A stretch of 9,044 bases of DNA from JBEINZ01 sp040377825 (lineage in GTDB: Bacteria > Pseudomonadota > Alphaproteobacteria > Rhizobiales > Ancalomicrobiaceae): positions 1-9,044 of the forward strand of contig JBEINZ010000125.1 in assembly GCA_040377825.1 (NCBI GenBank). The letters run 5' to 3'. The notes under the pieces are model-generated. The model ran no database searches and had not been told where the DNA came from. It worked only from the letters and a program-made list of their open reading frames with translations. Numbering within the stretch: position 1 is the stretch's first letter; every line of letters starts with the position of its first letter. Below, in pieces: positions 1-7,252 of the stretch. The translations under genes were made by a program, and so were the position numbers.

Positions 1-1634
1 ACTTCAATTGTTTTTGGTAAGCGTTCCAAAGCATGCTTCTCATTAAAGGAGAGTCTGCGCTTCGGGCTTGTTGCTCTCGATAGGTCCTTCGCTTGGGAAA
101 GCGAAGCCGGAGCGGCCAGCTTTTCCGTCATGCGGGGCTTCACACCGTAACCGCGCTGCGAGACCATATCCGAGTAACCGCCCGCATATTCCGTCCAGAT
201 TCCGTTACCATCAGACACGACAACCGAAGTCGCGATCCGGTCAAGGAAGTCTCGGTCATGGGATACCAAAATGACGGTTCCTGGGTAGTCGGCGATCGTT
301 TCTTCAAGTAGATCAAGGGTTTCCAGGTCGAGATCGTTGGTTGGTTCATCCAACACGATAAGATTGGAGGGCTTGGCCAAGGCACGGGCCAACATGAGGC
401 GCCCGCGTTCGCCGCCGGATAAGACGGAGACCGGCGTGCCCGCCTGATCCGGGCCGAACAGGAAGTCCTTGAGATAACTCATGATATGTCGAGGCTGACC
501 ACCAATGACAATAGTGTCTCCGCGCCCGCCGCTCATGGCCTCGCGAAGGGATTGCGTCGGATCCAGTCCCTCGCGTTTTTGATCGAGCGTGACCATCTCA
601 ACATTGGCGCCGTGCCGAACTGTTCCGGAATCGGGGGCGACTGTCCCGGTGAGGAGCCCGACCAATGTGGTCTTTCCGGCGCCGTTCGGTCCAATCAGGC
701 CGAGACGATCGCCGCGAGCGATGCGAACTGAGAAATCAGTCACGATGGGTCGTTCGCCCCAGCTTTTGGACGCCCCGATTGCCTCAACGACAAGTTTCCC
801 GGACGCGTCTGCTTCGCTGACAGTCATTTTCACGTCGCCAACCGGTCGCCGAAGCTCCGTTTTCTTGCTGCGCATGGCATGAAGGTCCCCGAGTCGACGC
901 ACGTTGCGTTTCCGTCGGGCAGTCACACCGTAACGAAGCCAGTCTAGCTCGGCAACAATTTTGCGGTCGAGCTTATGGGCCTCGCGTTCCTCTTCGGCGA
1001 ATACATCATCGCGCCAAGCCTCGAAGTGGCTGAATCCGCGATCCATTCGGCGCGCCGTGCCGCGATCGAGCCAGACGGTCGATCGCGAGAGATTTTCCAG
1101 GAAACGGCGGTCGTGGCTGATCAGGACGAGCGCCGAGCGGATCGTCTTCAATTCGCTTTCCAGCCATTCAATGACTGGAAGATCCAAATGGTTCGTCGGC
1201 TCATCGAGGAGAAGCACATCCGGGGAGGGCGCCAGAGCGCGTGCGAGCGCGGCGCGCCGGGCCTCGCCGCCGGAAATCCGCTTTGGATCCTCGTTGCCGG
1301 TAAGGCCTAATTCCTCAATGAGATAACGGGCGCGATAGGCGTCGTCGGCCGGTCCGAGCCCGTCTTCCACATAGGCAAGCGTCGAGGCGTAGGTTGTAAG
1401 GTCTGGCTCCTGCGGCAGATATCGGATTGTCGTGCCCTGCGTCACTACCCGCTCGCCGCGATCGGCCTCGACGAGGCCCGCCGCGATCTTCAACAGCGTG
1501 GATTTGCCCGAGCCGTTGCGCCCGACGAGGCAGAGGCGTTCGTTTTCGAATACGGCGAGGTCGGCGCCGGCGAGGACGGGGGCGCCGCCGAAGGTCAGGT
1601 GGACATTGCGGAGGGTCAGGAGTGGTGCAGCCAT
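1..1634 (-). CDS. uup: ABC-F family ATPase Uup (3' end cut by window edge)
   Basis: This is a soluble protein with two ABC nucleotide-binding domains and no membrane segment. ABC-F proteins act on ribosomes; E. coli Uup also binds branched DNA and limits precise transposon excision. The frame is open from the ATG (CAT at 1632-1634) to base 3, giving 544 codons with no stop. Domain 1 has Walker A GRNGSGKST (residues 38-46), signature ISGGE (120-124) and Walker B/catalytic Glu LDEPTN (E145). Domain 2 has GPNGAGKTT (315-323), LSGGE (405-409), LDEPTND (E430) and switch His459. The string KPSNLIVLDEPTNDLD and a GGQPRH segment near residue 380 match Uup rather than EttA, and so does RRLSFNEKHALERLP at the left edge, where the Uup C-terminal coiled-coil domain begins. 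E. coli Uup has about 635 residues, so perhaps 60-90 are missing. No strong ribosome binding site precedes the ATG. Confidence 0.93.
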   Translation of the reverse strand, partial: MAAPLLTLRNVHLTFGGAPVLAGADLAVFENERLCLVGRNGSGKSTLLKIAAGLVEADRGERVVTQGTTIRYLPQEPDLTTYASTLAYVEDGLGPADDAYRARYLIEELGLTGNEDPKRISGGEARRAALARALAPSPDVLLLDEPTNHLDLPVIEWLESELKTIRSALVLISHDRRFLENLSRSTVWLDRGTARRMDRGFSHFEAWRDDVFAEEEREAHKLDRKIVAELDWLRYGVTARRKRNVRRLGDLHAMRSKKTELRRPVGDVKMTVSEADASGKLVVEAIGASKSWGERPIVTDFSVRIARGDRLGLIGPNGAGKTTLVGLLTGTVAPDSGTVRHGANVEMVTLDQKREGLDPTQSLREAMSGGRGDTIVIGGQPRHIMSYLKDFLFGPDQAGTPVSVLSGGERGRLMLARALAKPSNLIVLDEPTNDLDLETLDLLEETIADYPGTVILVSHDRDFLDRIATSVVVSDGNGIWTEYAGGYSDMVSQRGYGVKPRMTEKLAAPASLSQAKDLSRATSPKRRLSFNEKHALERLPKTIE

Positions 1635-1733
1635 GGGCGGGACTTAGCCGAAACGCGCGGCGAAGGCCATGGGCGGGTTTACAGCGGTGGCTTGGCGGAC
1701 GGATAAGGTGTTGTTCGCGAGGGATCTTCGCCG
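1635..1733. promoter_or_regulatory. Divergent uup / permease intergenic region
   Basis: The two flanking genes are transcribed away from each other across these 99 bases, so promoters for both probably lie here or just inside the coding ends. I could not assign convincing -35/-10 boxes. The only clear signal is GAGGG at 1719-1723, ten bases before the permease ATG, which is a plausible ribosome binding site. Confidence 0.4.
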
Positions 1734-2633
1734 ATGTTAGAACATCTCTGGGTGGTATTCACGATCATTGCCGCTGCCTCGCAGACGATGCGAAATGCCT
1801 TGCAGCGTGATTTGGTCGGCGTGGTGGGCACGGTCGGGGCCACGCACGCGCGGTTCCTTTACGGGATGCCCTTCGGTCTGCTGTTTCTCGGCATCATCGC
1901 TCAAGCGACGGATACAAAAGCCTTTTTCCCAAGCCTCGCCTTCTTGGCCTGGACGACGTTGGGCGCCGTCGCGCAGATCCTTGCGACCGCCCTGATGTTG
2001 GCGGCTATGAAGTCGAGATCGTTCTTGGTGACAATCGCCTATACCAAGACCGAAACCGTCCTTATCGTCGTGTTCGGATTGATATTTTTAGGAGAGGTTC
2101 CGACTGCGCCGCTACTGGCGGCGGTCGCGGTGGCCACGATTGGCGTCATGATCATGAGCTGGCCGAAGCAGGGCGCGGCTTCCGGGGCCGTGCGATCCTG
2201 GCGACCGGCCTTTATGGGGATCGCGGCCGGCGGCCTTTTCGGGCTGGCGGCGGTTGGTTTCAAGGGCGGGATCCAGTCCTTGGCCTTACCGAGCTTCGTC
2301 ATGGCGGCTGCGACGACATTGGCTGTCGCACTAGCAATTCAAACCAGCATCCTGACGTTGTATCTTCTGGTCACCGATCGATCGGCATTGGTCAAGCTGG
2401 CGCGGGCCTGGAAACCTTCGCTTTCCGCGGGATTCCTCGGTGCCTTTGCATCGCAGATGTGGTTTCTCGGCTTCGCCCTGGAGCCGGTGGCACATGTGCG
2501 GACACTCGGTTTGGTTGAAATACTATTCTCGCTCGCCGTGTCCCGAAAGTTGTTCGCTCAGGTGACGAGCCCGCGCGAGGGAACCGGCATCGCGCTGTTG
2601 GTAATCGGCGTCATCGTTGTACTAAATACCTGA
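1734..2633 (+). CDS. EamA-type DMT-superfamily permease
   Basis: This is an integral inner-membrane protein of 299 residues, the usual length for ten-helix EamA transporters with two five-helix repeats. Hydrophobic segments fall at about 3-16, 36-56, 66-91, 97-119 and 124-142 in the first half, and at about 160-176, 185-213, 230-248, 254-270 and 284-298 in the second. A charged loop at about 143-157 separates the halves. The end of each half carries the family pattern of a helix with a buried acidic residue: TKTETVLIVVFG with E107 followed by LGE, and the equivalent LGLVEILFSL with E262. Family members export or import amino acids, nucleosides and other small metabolites; the substrate cannot be read from the sequence. 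The ATG is supported by GAGGG ten bases upstream. The gene is monocistronic and is followed by a hairpin. Confidence 0.88.
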   Translation: MLEHLWVVFTIIAAASQTMRNALQRDLVGVVGTVGATHARFLYGMPFGLLFLGIIAQATDTKAFFPSLAFLAWTTLGAVAQILATALMLAAMKSRSFLVTIAYTKTETVLIVVFGLIFLGEVPTAPLLAAVAVATIGVMIMSWPKQGAASGAVRSWRPAFMGIAAGGLFGLAAVGFKGGIQSLALPSFVMAAATTLAVALAIQTSILTLYLLVTDRSALVKLARAWKPSLSAGFLGAFASQMWFLGFALEPVAHVRTLGLVEILFSLAVSRKLFAQVTSPREGTGIALLVIGVIVVLNT

Positions 2634-2636
2634 AAT

Positions 2637-2662
2637 ACCGCTCCGGCCTGAGCCGGAGCGGT
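2637..2662. terminator. Perfect 11-bp hairpin after the permease gene
   Basis: ACCGCTCCGGC (2637-2647) and GCCGGAGCGGT (2652-2662) pair perfectly around a CTGA loop, starting four bases after the permease stop. The stem is long and GC-rich, as in intrinsic terminators, but GGGG rather than a T-run follows it on the plus strand. Reading leftwards, the flank is ATTTCAGG, also only weakly T-rich. It may end transcription inefficiently, stabilise the mRNA 3' end, or act in both directions between the convergent genes. Confidence 0.55.
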
Positions 2663-2664
2663 TG

Positions 2665-2725
2665 GGGCGGCCATTGACGGAGGCGGATCGGCCGCCCGTG
2701 AGACAAACGGCGCTTGGCGGCCGCC
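2665..2725. repeat. GC-rich inverted repeats in convergent gap
   Basis: GGGCGGCC (2665-2672) is the exact reverse complement of GGCCGCCC (2690-2697), with a 17-base loop. A further self-complementary GGCGGCCGCC sits at 2716-2725. With the hairpin just upstream, these make the 175-bp gap between the permease and the secreted-protein gene dense in secondary structure. I see no ORF in the gap. Confidence 0.4.
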
Positions 2726-2808
2726 GCAGGTCTCATTCGGTTGTCAAGCTTGGTCGCACCGACACGATCTGTTCGGGATAACCGAGCCAGAACAATGACT
2801 TCGATGAG

Positions 2809-3324
2809 TTACCTCTGCGCCTTGCGGGCGCGCTTCACGACGCGCTCGCCGACTTCGGCGGAGGCGACAGCGTAGCCGGCGACATTGGCGCAGCGGACGC
2901 CTTGCAGGGCCAGGGCGGCGGCGACTTCCGGCTCGTTGCAAAGCAACTGGGTTGCGGCGGTGCGATATCCCATCGAATAGAGGGTCCGCGAATAAAGCCT
3001 TAGGTTGCACCCCTTGTCGACCGTGGTGGTGCCGAACGAGATGCCGAAAACTGGAGCTGACGCGCCAAAAGAGGCGCTGCCGGCGCAGGTTTCGATACCG
3101 GCGGCCGCCAAACCGGGGGCAATGGCGGAGGGCGTTTGGCGTGGAACCCGGGTCACAACAGACGTCGAACTGCCATTGTTGTTGCCGTTCCCGTTTCCGG
3201 TATTGTTGCCGTTACCGTTACCAGAACCGGTGTTGCCATTGCCGTTTCTAGTGCCGTCAAATGCCATGGCGGGCATGGATGCAAGGCCAGCGGCGACGAG
3301 GACAATAACTGTTAGGATACGCAT
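2809..3324 (-). CDS. Small secreted Gly/Asn-rich protein of unknown function
   Basis: I do not recognise a named family. The 171-residue product starts with a classic Sec signal peptide: MRILT, a hydrophobic core at about 4-15, and a probable cleavage after AMA at residue 21. A low-complexity Gly-Asn tract follows at residues 27-51. The mature domain, about 60-171, has four cysteines (C80, C106, C129, C145), enough for two disulphides, and ends in a basic RVVKRARKAQR tail. The middle contains IETCAGSASFG, FGTTTVDKGCNLRL and LLCNEPEVAAA. I recall this general Cys-spaced layout from other small alphaproteobacterial exported hypotheticals but cannot attach a function. The ATG is supported by GAGG nine bases upstream (complement of 3334-3337). 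It is transcribed convergently with the permease and divergently from the coiled-coil operon. Confidence 0.75.
   Translation of the reverse strand: MRILTVIVLVAAGLASMPAMAFDGTRNGNGNTGSGNGNGNNTGNGNGNNNGSSTSVVTRVPRQTPSAIAPGLAAAGIETCAGSASFGASAPVFGISFGTTTVDKGCNLRLYSRTLYSMGYRTAATQLLCNEPEVAAALALQGVRCANVAGYAVASAEVGERVVKRARKAQR
3172..3246 (-). repeat. In-frame Gly-Asn codon repeat tract
   Basis: Residues 27-51 of the secreted protein are almost entirely Gly and Asn with a few Thr and Ser. They are encoded by imperfect six-base GGN-AAC units, seen on the plus strand as repeated GTTGCC, GTTACC and GTTCCC. Such a tract can lengthen or shorten by slippage in steps that keep the frame. It probably forms a flexible exported linker. 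Confidence 0.7.
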
Positions 3325-3654
3325 GACTTTGAACCTCGTTAATGTTTGAATGCGGGTATGTATTCATGAAAATGAATATATATGAACTTTCGAATTAGAA
3401 AACACCTTCGACTGCTTGGTCTGTCAAAATCTGGAGATAACGTTAATGCAATATGAAGCGGAGTGGTAGATTGTTAAAAATATATATTAACGTTTATTAA
3501 TTCATTAGCCTGATCGCCCAGCAAAGCGGTTCGTTCCTTTGAAAATCCCGCGAAAACGGCGACTTAAGCTGATATCGTTGAATCCCGGATCTGTAATCGG
3601 CTCAGTTCGTTCCCATATAAATCGACGCGTTTTCTTTCCCGAGGGAGCTCCAAC
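3325..3654. promoter_or_regulatory. AT-rich divergent intergenic region
   Basis: No credible gene lies in these 330 bases. The stretch from about 3355 to 3510 is far richer in A and T than the rest of the window. It holds an inverted repeat TATTCAT-GAAA-ATGAATA (3361-3378), a GTTAA/TTAAC pair (3473-3477 and 3487-3491), and two copies of CGTTAATG (3337-3344 and 3441-3448). A possible -10-like TATAAA sits at 3616-3621 upstream of the plus-strand operon, but I found no good -35 at the right spacing. Promoters for both flanking genes should be here; the inverted repeats are candidate operators, not demonstrated ones. Confidence 0.45.
3641..3647 (+). promoter_or_regulatory. Ribosome binding site fixing the GTG start
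   Basis: GAGGGAG lies seven bases upstream of the GTG at 3655. The next in-frame ATG (codon 10, base 3682) has no comparable purine run before it, so the GTG is preferred as the start. Confidence 0.6.
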
Positions 3655-4827
3655 GTGAACAACGTCGTCCTCAAGACACCGATGCAATATCTGGATAAGG
3701 CCTTGGGTGCACTCAAGGATTTGGGGCTAACGCCGGCCCGGACCGACGACGCGCCGGTGGTCGGGCTGCTCGAAAAAATTTCGGACCTCGATAACGATCG
3801 GATCGTCGTGATCGCGCGGACGCTTGGCCAGACCTCGGTCTTCAACGAAATCGTTCGAGACCAGATCGCCGCCATGACGATCGGCGAGCGGTACAAGTCC
3901 ATCACCGACGGCTTCAACTCGATCCGCGACGACGCCAAGGCGATGGTGGACCAGATCGCCGACGGAAAGCTCAATGCATTCGAGCGGGCGACGAATGTTT
4001 GGATGAAGATTTCGCGCGGCGATATCGCCGACCGGTTCGACAAAATTCGGGCGGTTTACTTGGACGTTACGAAGTCCACAAAGGTCCAGATCGAGCGCGA
4101 ACATATCATCCTGGAAGCGTATCGGGATTTTCGCGGCGCGCTGAAGCAGGCCGAGATCCTCGCGCTTGAGGTTTTGAAGAAGGCGGAGGCCGCGCTGAAC
4201 GACTCACAGGTCAAGCTCAAGGCGGCTGCCGACGCGGTTTCGAGCTTCCAGGGCGAGCCGGCCGAGCGCGCCAAGCTTGAGCTTGTCCGCGATGAACAAT
4301 TGCGCGCGACCCAAAACGAAGAGGGCCGCTACCAGATCGCCAAGGATTTATCCGACAATCTGACGATCGGCTACAATACCTCCGAAGTCATCATGGCTAG
4401 GATGATGCAGTCGACGAACGCCAAAGAGCGAGTGTACCAGCAGTCGATCAGCTTCTTCTCAACAAATGACTCGGTATTTACCGCGCTCAAGGCATCATTC
4501 ACGGGCATGTTCGGCCTCCATGAGGCGACCGAAAGCCTGAACGCGATGAAGGAAGGCGTATCCAAGAGCTTGGAGACGTTGGCCGATATCGGCGACAAGG
4601 TTCAAGAGGCGGCGGTGCGGGCCGGCTATGGGCCGACGATCCGGGCGGATGCGGTCAAAAAGCTGGTGGAGTCGGTTATCACCTTCCAAGAGAAATCGGC
4701 CGAGATCGTCACCGAGATGCGTGAACAGTCGACCAAGAACTCGGCGGAAATCCGCGATGCCGTTGAAGACGGCAAGCGCCGGCTTGCGCGTCTCGTTGCC
4801 GAGGGTAATCAGAAACTGAATGTCTGA
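3655..4827 (+). CDS. Helical coiled-coil protein, first gene of the operon (possibly TelA-like)
   Basis: This 390-residue protein has no signal peptide and no membrane span, and is predicted to be almost wholly helical. Proteins of this kind are, as I recall, often labelled 'cell surface protein' in alphaproteobacterial genomes, which the lack of an export signal does not support. Visible blocks are LLEKISDLDNDRIVVIARTL (38-57), a short region rich in DIADRFDKIRAVY (123-135), a long charged helix from about 140 to 230, the block LTIGYNTSEVIMARMMQST (236-254), and a C-terminal helix at 330-388. The order, with an N-terminal bundle, a long coiled coil and then a conserved helical block, is reminiscent of TelA/KlaA toxic-anion-resistance proteins, but that is inference. 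The start is GTG, supported by GAGGGAG at 3641-3647, seven bases upstream. The stop overlaps the next ATG by eight bases, which implies translational coupling. Confidence 0.8.
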   Translation: MNNVVLKTPMQYLDKALGALKDLGLTPARTDDAPVVGLLEKISDLDNDRIVVIARTLGQTSVFNEIVRDQIAAMTIGERYKSITDGFNSIRDDAKAMVDQIADGKLNAFERATNVWMKISRGDIADRFDKIRAVYLDVTKSTKVQIEREHIILEAYRDFRGALKQAEILALEVLKKAEAALNDSQVKLKAAADAVSSFQGEPAERAKLELVRDEQLRATQNEEGRYQIAKDLSDNLTIGYNTSEVIMARMMQSTNAKERVYQQSISFFSTNDSVFTALKASFTGMFGLHEATESLNAMKEGVSKSLETLADIGDKVQEAAVRAGYGPTIRADAVKKLVESVITFQEKSAEIVTEMREQSTKNSAEIRDAVEDGKRRLARLVAEGNQKLNV

Positions 4828-5794
4828 CGCAACCGCCGCCGCCGCCGAACCGGTTGTGGCCGCGCCGCCGCCGGAGGCCAAACTAGACGACGTCATGCTC
4901 GCCATGGACGTTGTCGATACGCTACGTCATCAGGACGTCCAGGTCGCGCGCGAGCTTGATGAAGACGAGCGTGACCGACAATTGATCGAACGGCTGCGGT
5001 TGATTTATCGCGGCCAGGGGATCGTTGTGACCGATGCGATTCTCGTCGAGGGCGTCAAGGCGCTGAAGGAGAGCCGCTTCGTCTATACGCCGCCGCGCCC
5101 CGGCTTGGGGCGGACACTGGCGCTCGTTTGGGTTGATCGGAAGCGGATCGGAACGGGTGCGCTGGTTGCGGCTCTGGCGCTTGGCATAGGCTTCGGCGCC
5201 TATCAGTATTTCGTGGTCGGCGCCGCCGAACGCGAAGCTGCCGCGCAAAGGATCGAATTCACCGAGACGCTGCCTCGGGAGGTCGAGCGCTTGTCCAAGG
5301 CGATCGATGCAGAAGCCCGGGTCGAGGAAGCCCGCCGGCGCGCGGCGGCTTCGGTTGCCGAGGCCGAGCAGGCCATGGCCGCGAAAGACGGCTCCGCGGC
5401 GCGGAGGGCCATCGCCGATCTCTCGGCTCTCCTTGCGCAGCTTCGTCAGACCTTCACGTTGCGCATCGTTTCGCGGCCGGGGGAGCAGTCGGGCATCTTC
5501 CGCTTGCCGCCCAATCGGACCTCCCGCAACTACTATCTAATCGTCGAGCCAATCGGCCCCGATGGTCGGCCGGTGAAGCTGCCGATAACCTCGGAGGAAG
5601 ACCAGAAGACCGTCACCATCGATCGCTTCGGCGTGCGGGTGAGCCCGGAGACCTTCGACCGCGTTCGCCGCGATAAGGCCGATGACGGGATCATCCAGCG
5701 CGCCGTTCTCGGCGAGAAACGAAGGGGCGAACTCGACATCCGCTATACCGACGGCATGACCGTGTCCGGCGGCTTCATCACCTCGGGATGGTGA
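4820..5794 (+). CDS. Single-pass membrane protein with coiled coil, second gene of the operon (DUF6384-like)
   Basis: This 324-residue protein looks like the membrane anchor of the operon. An Ala/Pro-rich N-terminus (1-20) leads to a conserved-looking helical block, LDDVMLAMDVVDTLRH (22-37), and a cytoplasmic domain to about residue 95 ending in FVYTPPRPG. One transmembrane helix spans about 110-134, with basic residues (DRKR, 106-109) just before it, so the N-terminal part should be cytoplasmic and the rest periplasmic. A charged coiled coil follows (136-212), then a globular C-terminal domain (213-324) with NYYLIVEPIGPDG and LGEKRRGELDIRY. From memory the N-terminal block matches Pfam DUF6384; this needs a search. 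The ATG lies inside the end of the preceding gene (8-base overlap), and the stop is four bases from the next ATG. Confidence 0.82.
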   Translation: MSDATAAAAEPVVAAPPPEAKLDDVMLAMDVVDTLRHQDVQVARELDEDERDRQLIERLRLIYRGQGIVVTDAILVEGVKALKESRFVYTPPRPGLGRTLALVWVDRKRIGTGALVAALALGIGFGAYQYFVVGAAEREAAAQRIEFTETLPREVERLSKAIDAEARVEEARRRAAASVAEAEQAMAAKDGSAARRAIADLSALLAQLRQTFTLRIVSRPGEQSGIFRLPPNRTSRNYYLIVEPIGPDGRPVKLPITSEEDQKTVTIDRFGVRVSPETFDRVRRDKADDGIIQRAVLGEKRRGELDIRYTDGMTVSGGFITSGW

Positions 5795-5798
5795 CACA

Positions 5799-7223
5799 AT
5801 GATTTCCGGCCGTGACACACTTGGCACCATGGAACAGGCGATTTCCAATGCGCGGGCGGAGGAGAGCCGCCTGGATGCGACCTTGACCGCCGCGACCGAG
5901 GAGGCCGCGCAGCTGCGCGGTTCGTTAGGCGATGCGTTTCGCGCGCTCGCGAAGTTGCGGCTGGATGAGATATCGAGCGCGACCGTCACAAGCCGCCTGG
6001 ATGAGACCGAAACCCGCGCGCTTGCGCTGATGAAGGAAGCGCAAACCCGGATTCTGGAGATTGCCCGGCGCCGAGACGCGGCAGCCGCGACCATTGCGGC
6101 GATCGAGGCCGAGCGGATGTCCGCGGCCGAGGCGGTCGAAGCCGTCGAGAAAGAAATCGACACGCTGATCGCGGCGACAGAAGCGCGTGTCAGCGCCGAG
6201 CCGGGCTGGATCGCGGCCAAGTCCCGCTCGGAAGAAGCAGCCCGCATTGCCGAGGAGTCCCAGCGCAAGGCCGAACAGGCCGATCAAGACCGTAAGGTAA
6301 AGGGCGCGCCTTATGAAGGCGACCGTCTGTTCATGTATCTCTGGGGCCGAAACTTCGGCACGAGTGCCTATTTGGCGGAGGGCTTGACCCGGTTTTTCGA
6401 TCGCAGGGTGGCGGCGCTGGTCGGCTATTCCGAGGCGCGGCCGAACTACGCGATGCTGATCGAAATCCCCGCGCGGTTGCGCGCCCATGCCGCGCGGCGT
6501 CTTGCGGAGATCGAGGAGGCGAAGACCGAGCTGGCCGCGATCGAGCGGCGCTTCCTGGAGGCCGACGGGATCGTCGCGCTTGAGGATCGCTTGAAGACGG
6601 CGGAGGCCGCGCTCGACGCCGTCGATCACCACATTGCCGAGGCGCGCGCCGCATTGGACACTATCGACCGCGAACATGCCGAGGCCCTATCCCCGGCCAC
6701 GAAAACCGGCGTCGGCGAGGCCGTTGACCTGATCGCGGCCGAATTGGCGGGAGAAGACCTGCAAACCCTCTATCGGCAGGCGCATGCGACGCCCGATCCG
6801 CGCGACGAGGCAATCTTGCGCCGGATCGAGGATCTGAACATCGCCATCGCGCGGTCTGACAGGCTCTTGGCCGACATTCGTCGTAATGCACGCGAAGTCG
6901 CCGCCCGGCGCTGCGAGCTTGAAGGGGTGCGAGACGATTTCCGGCGTAAGGGCTATGATCGCTCGGATGTCGTTTTTGGCAACGAGCATATGATCGGTCA
7001 GATGATCGGCGGCATCATTGGCGGCGCGCTCCGCAGCCCGGATCTCTGGCGGGTTTTGAACCAGGGCTACGGGCGCCAACCGCGCCGCCAGGGGCCGACC
7101 TTCGGCGGCGGTTCGGGCTCCTCCAATTCGCGTGGCGATCGCGGCGGGTTCTCAACCGGCGGCGGCTTCGGCGGCGGGGATAACCGGGGCGGCGGCGGCT
7201 TTTCGACCGGGGGCGGCTTCTAG
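5799..7223 (+). CDS. Coiled-coil protein with glycine zipper and Gly-rich tail, third gene of the operon
   Basis: I do not recognise a named family. The 474-residue product is Ala/Glu/Arg-rich and has no signal peptide. A first coiled coil runs from about 10 to 165. It is broken by a compact aromatic segment (171-228) containing LFMYLWGRNFGTSAYL and YAMLIEIPARLR. A second coiled coil covers about 230-390. Then come MIGQMIGGIIGGAL (398-411), with a glycine-zipper spacing G400-x3-G404-x3-G408, and a Gly/Ser/Phe tail (435-474) with two copies of GGFSTGGGF (449-457 and 466-474). The tail recalls the Gly-rich ends of TPM-domain proteins, and the zipper suggests helix packing in or on a membrane. 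The ATG at 5799 is four bases past the upstream stop, with only a weak GGGATGG before it; the ATG at 5829 (codon 11) is an alternative start. Confidence 0.8.
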   Translation: MISGRDTLGTMEQAISNARAEESRLDATLTAATEEAAQLRGSLGDAFRALAKLRLDEISSATVTSRLDETETRALALMKEAQTRILEIARRRDAAAATIAAIEAERMSAAEAVEAVEKEIDTLIAATEARVSAEPGWIAAKSRSEEAARIAEESQRKAEQADQDRKVKGAPYEGDRLFMYLWGRNFGTSAYLAEGLTRFFDRRVAALVGYSEARPNYAMLIEIPARLRAHAARRLAEIEEAKTELAAIERRFLEADGIVALEDRLKTAEAALDAVDHHIAEARAALDTIDREHAEALSPATKTGVGEAVDLIAAELAGEDLQTLYRQAHATPDPRDEAILRRIEDLNIAIARSDRLLADIRRNAREVAARRCELEGVRDDFRRKGYDRSDVVFGNEHMIGQMIGGIIGGALRSPDLWRVLNQGYGRQPRRQGPTFGGGSGSSNSRGDRGGFSTGGGFGGGDNRGGGGFSTGGGF

Positions 7224-7252
7224 CCGAATAGCAGCATAAGGTATCTCCGCTT

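Noticed and set aside
486..1326. Several plus-strand open frames opposite uup
   Set aside because: The minus strand encodes both complete ABC cassettes through this region, so these are antisense shadows.
3172..3246. Possible CRISPR-like or tandem DNA repeat array
   Set aside because: The repetition has a six-base period and stays in frame as Gly-Asn codons inside a gene. There are no spacers of constant length.
3605..3621. Heat-shock-type -10 element (TCCCATAT, 3611-3618)
   Set aside because: It matches the -10 consensus well, but no CTTGAA-like -35 lies at 13-17 bases. The nearest GTTGAA (3577-3582) is 28 bases away.
5537..6677. Two minus-strand open frames of about 245-250 codons opposite the second and third operon genes
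   Set aside because: They are shadows in GC-rich DNA: Ser/Ala/Arg-biased, overlapping each other, and opposed to coding frames with consistent coiled-coil patterns and good junctions.
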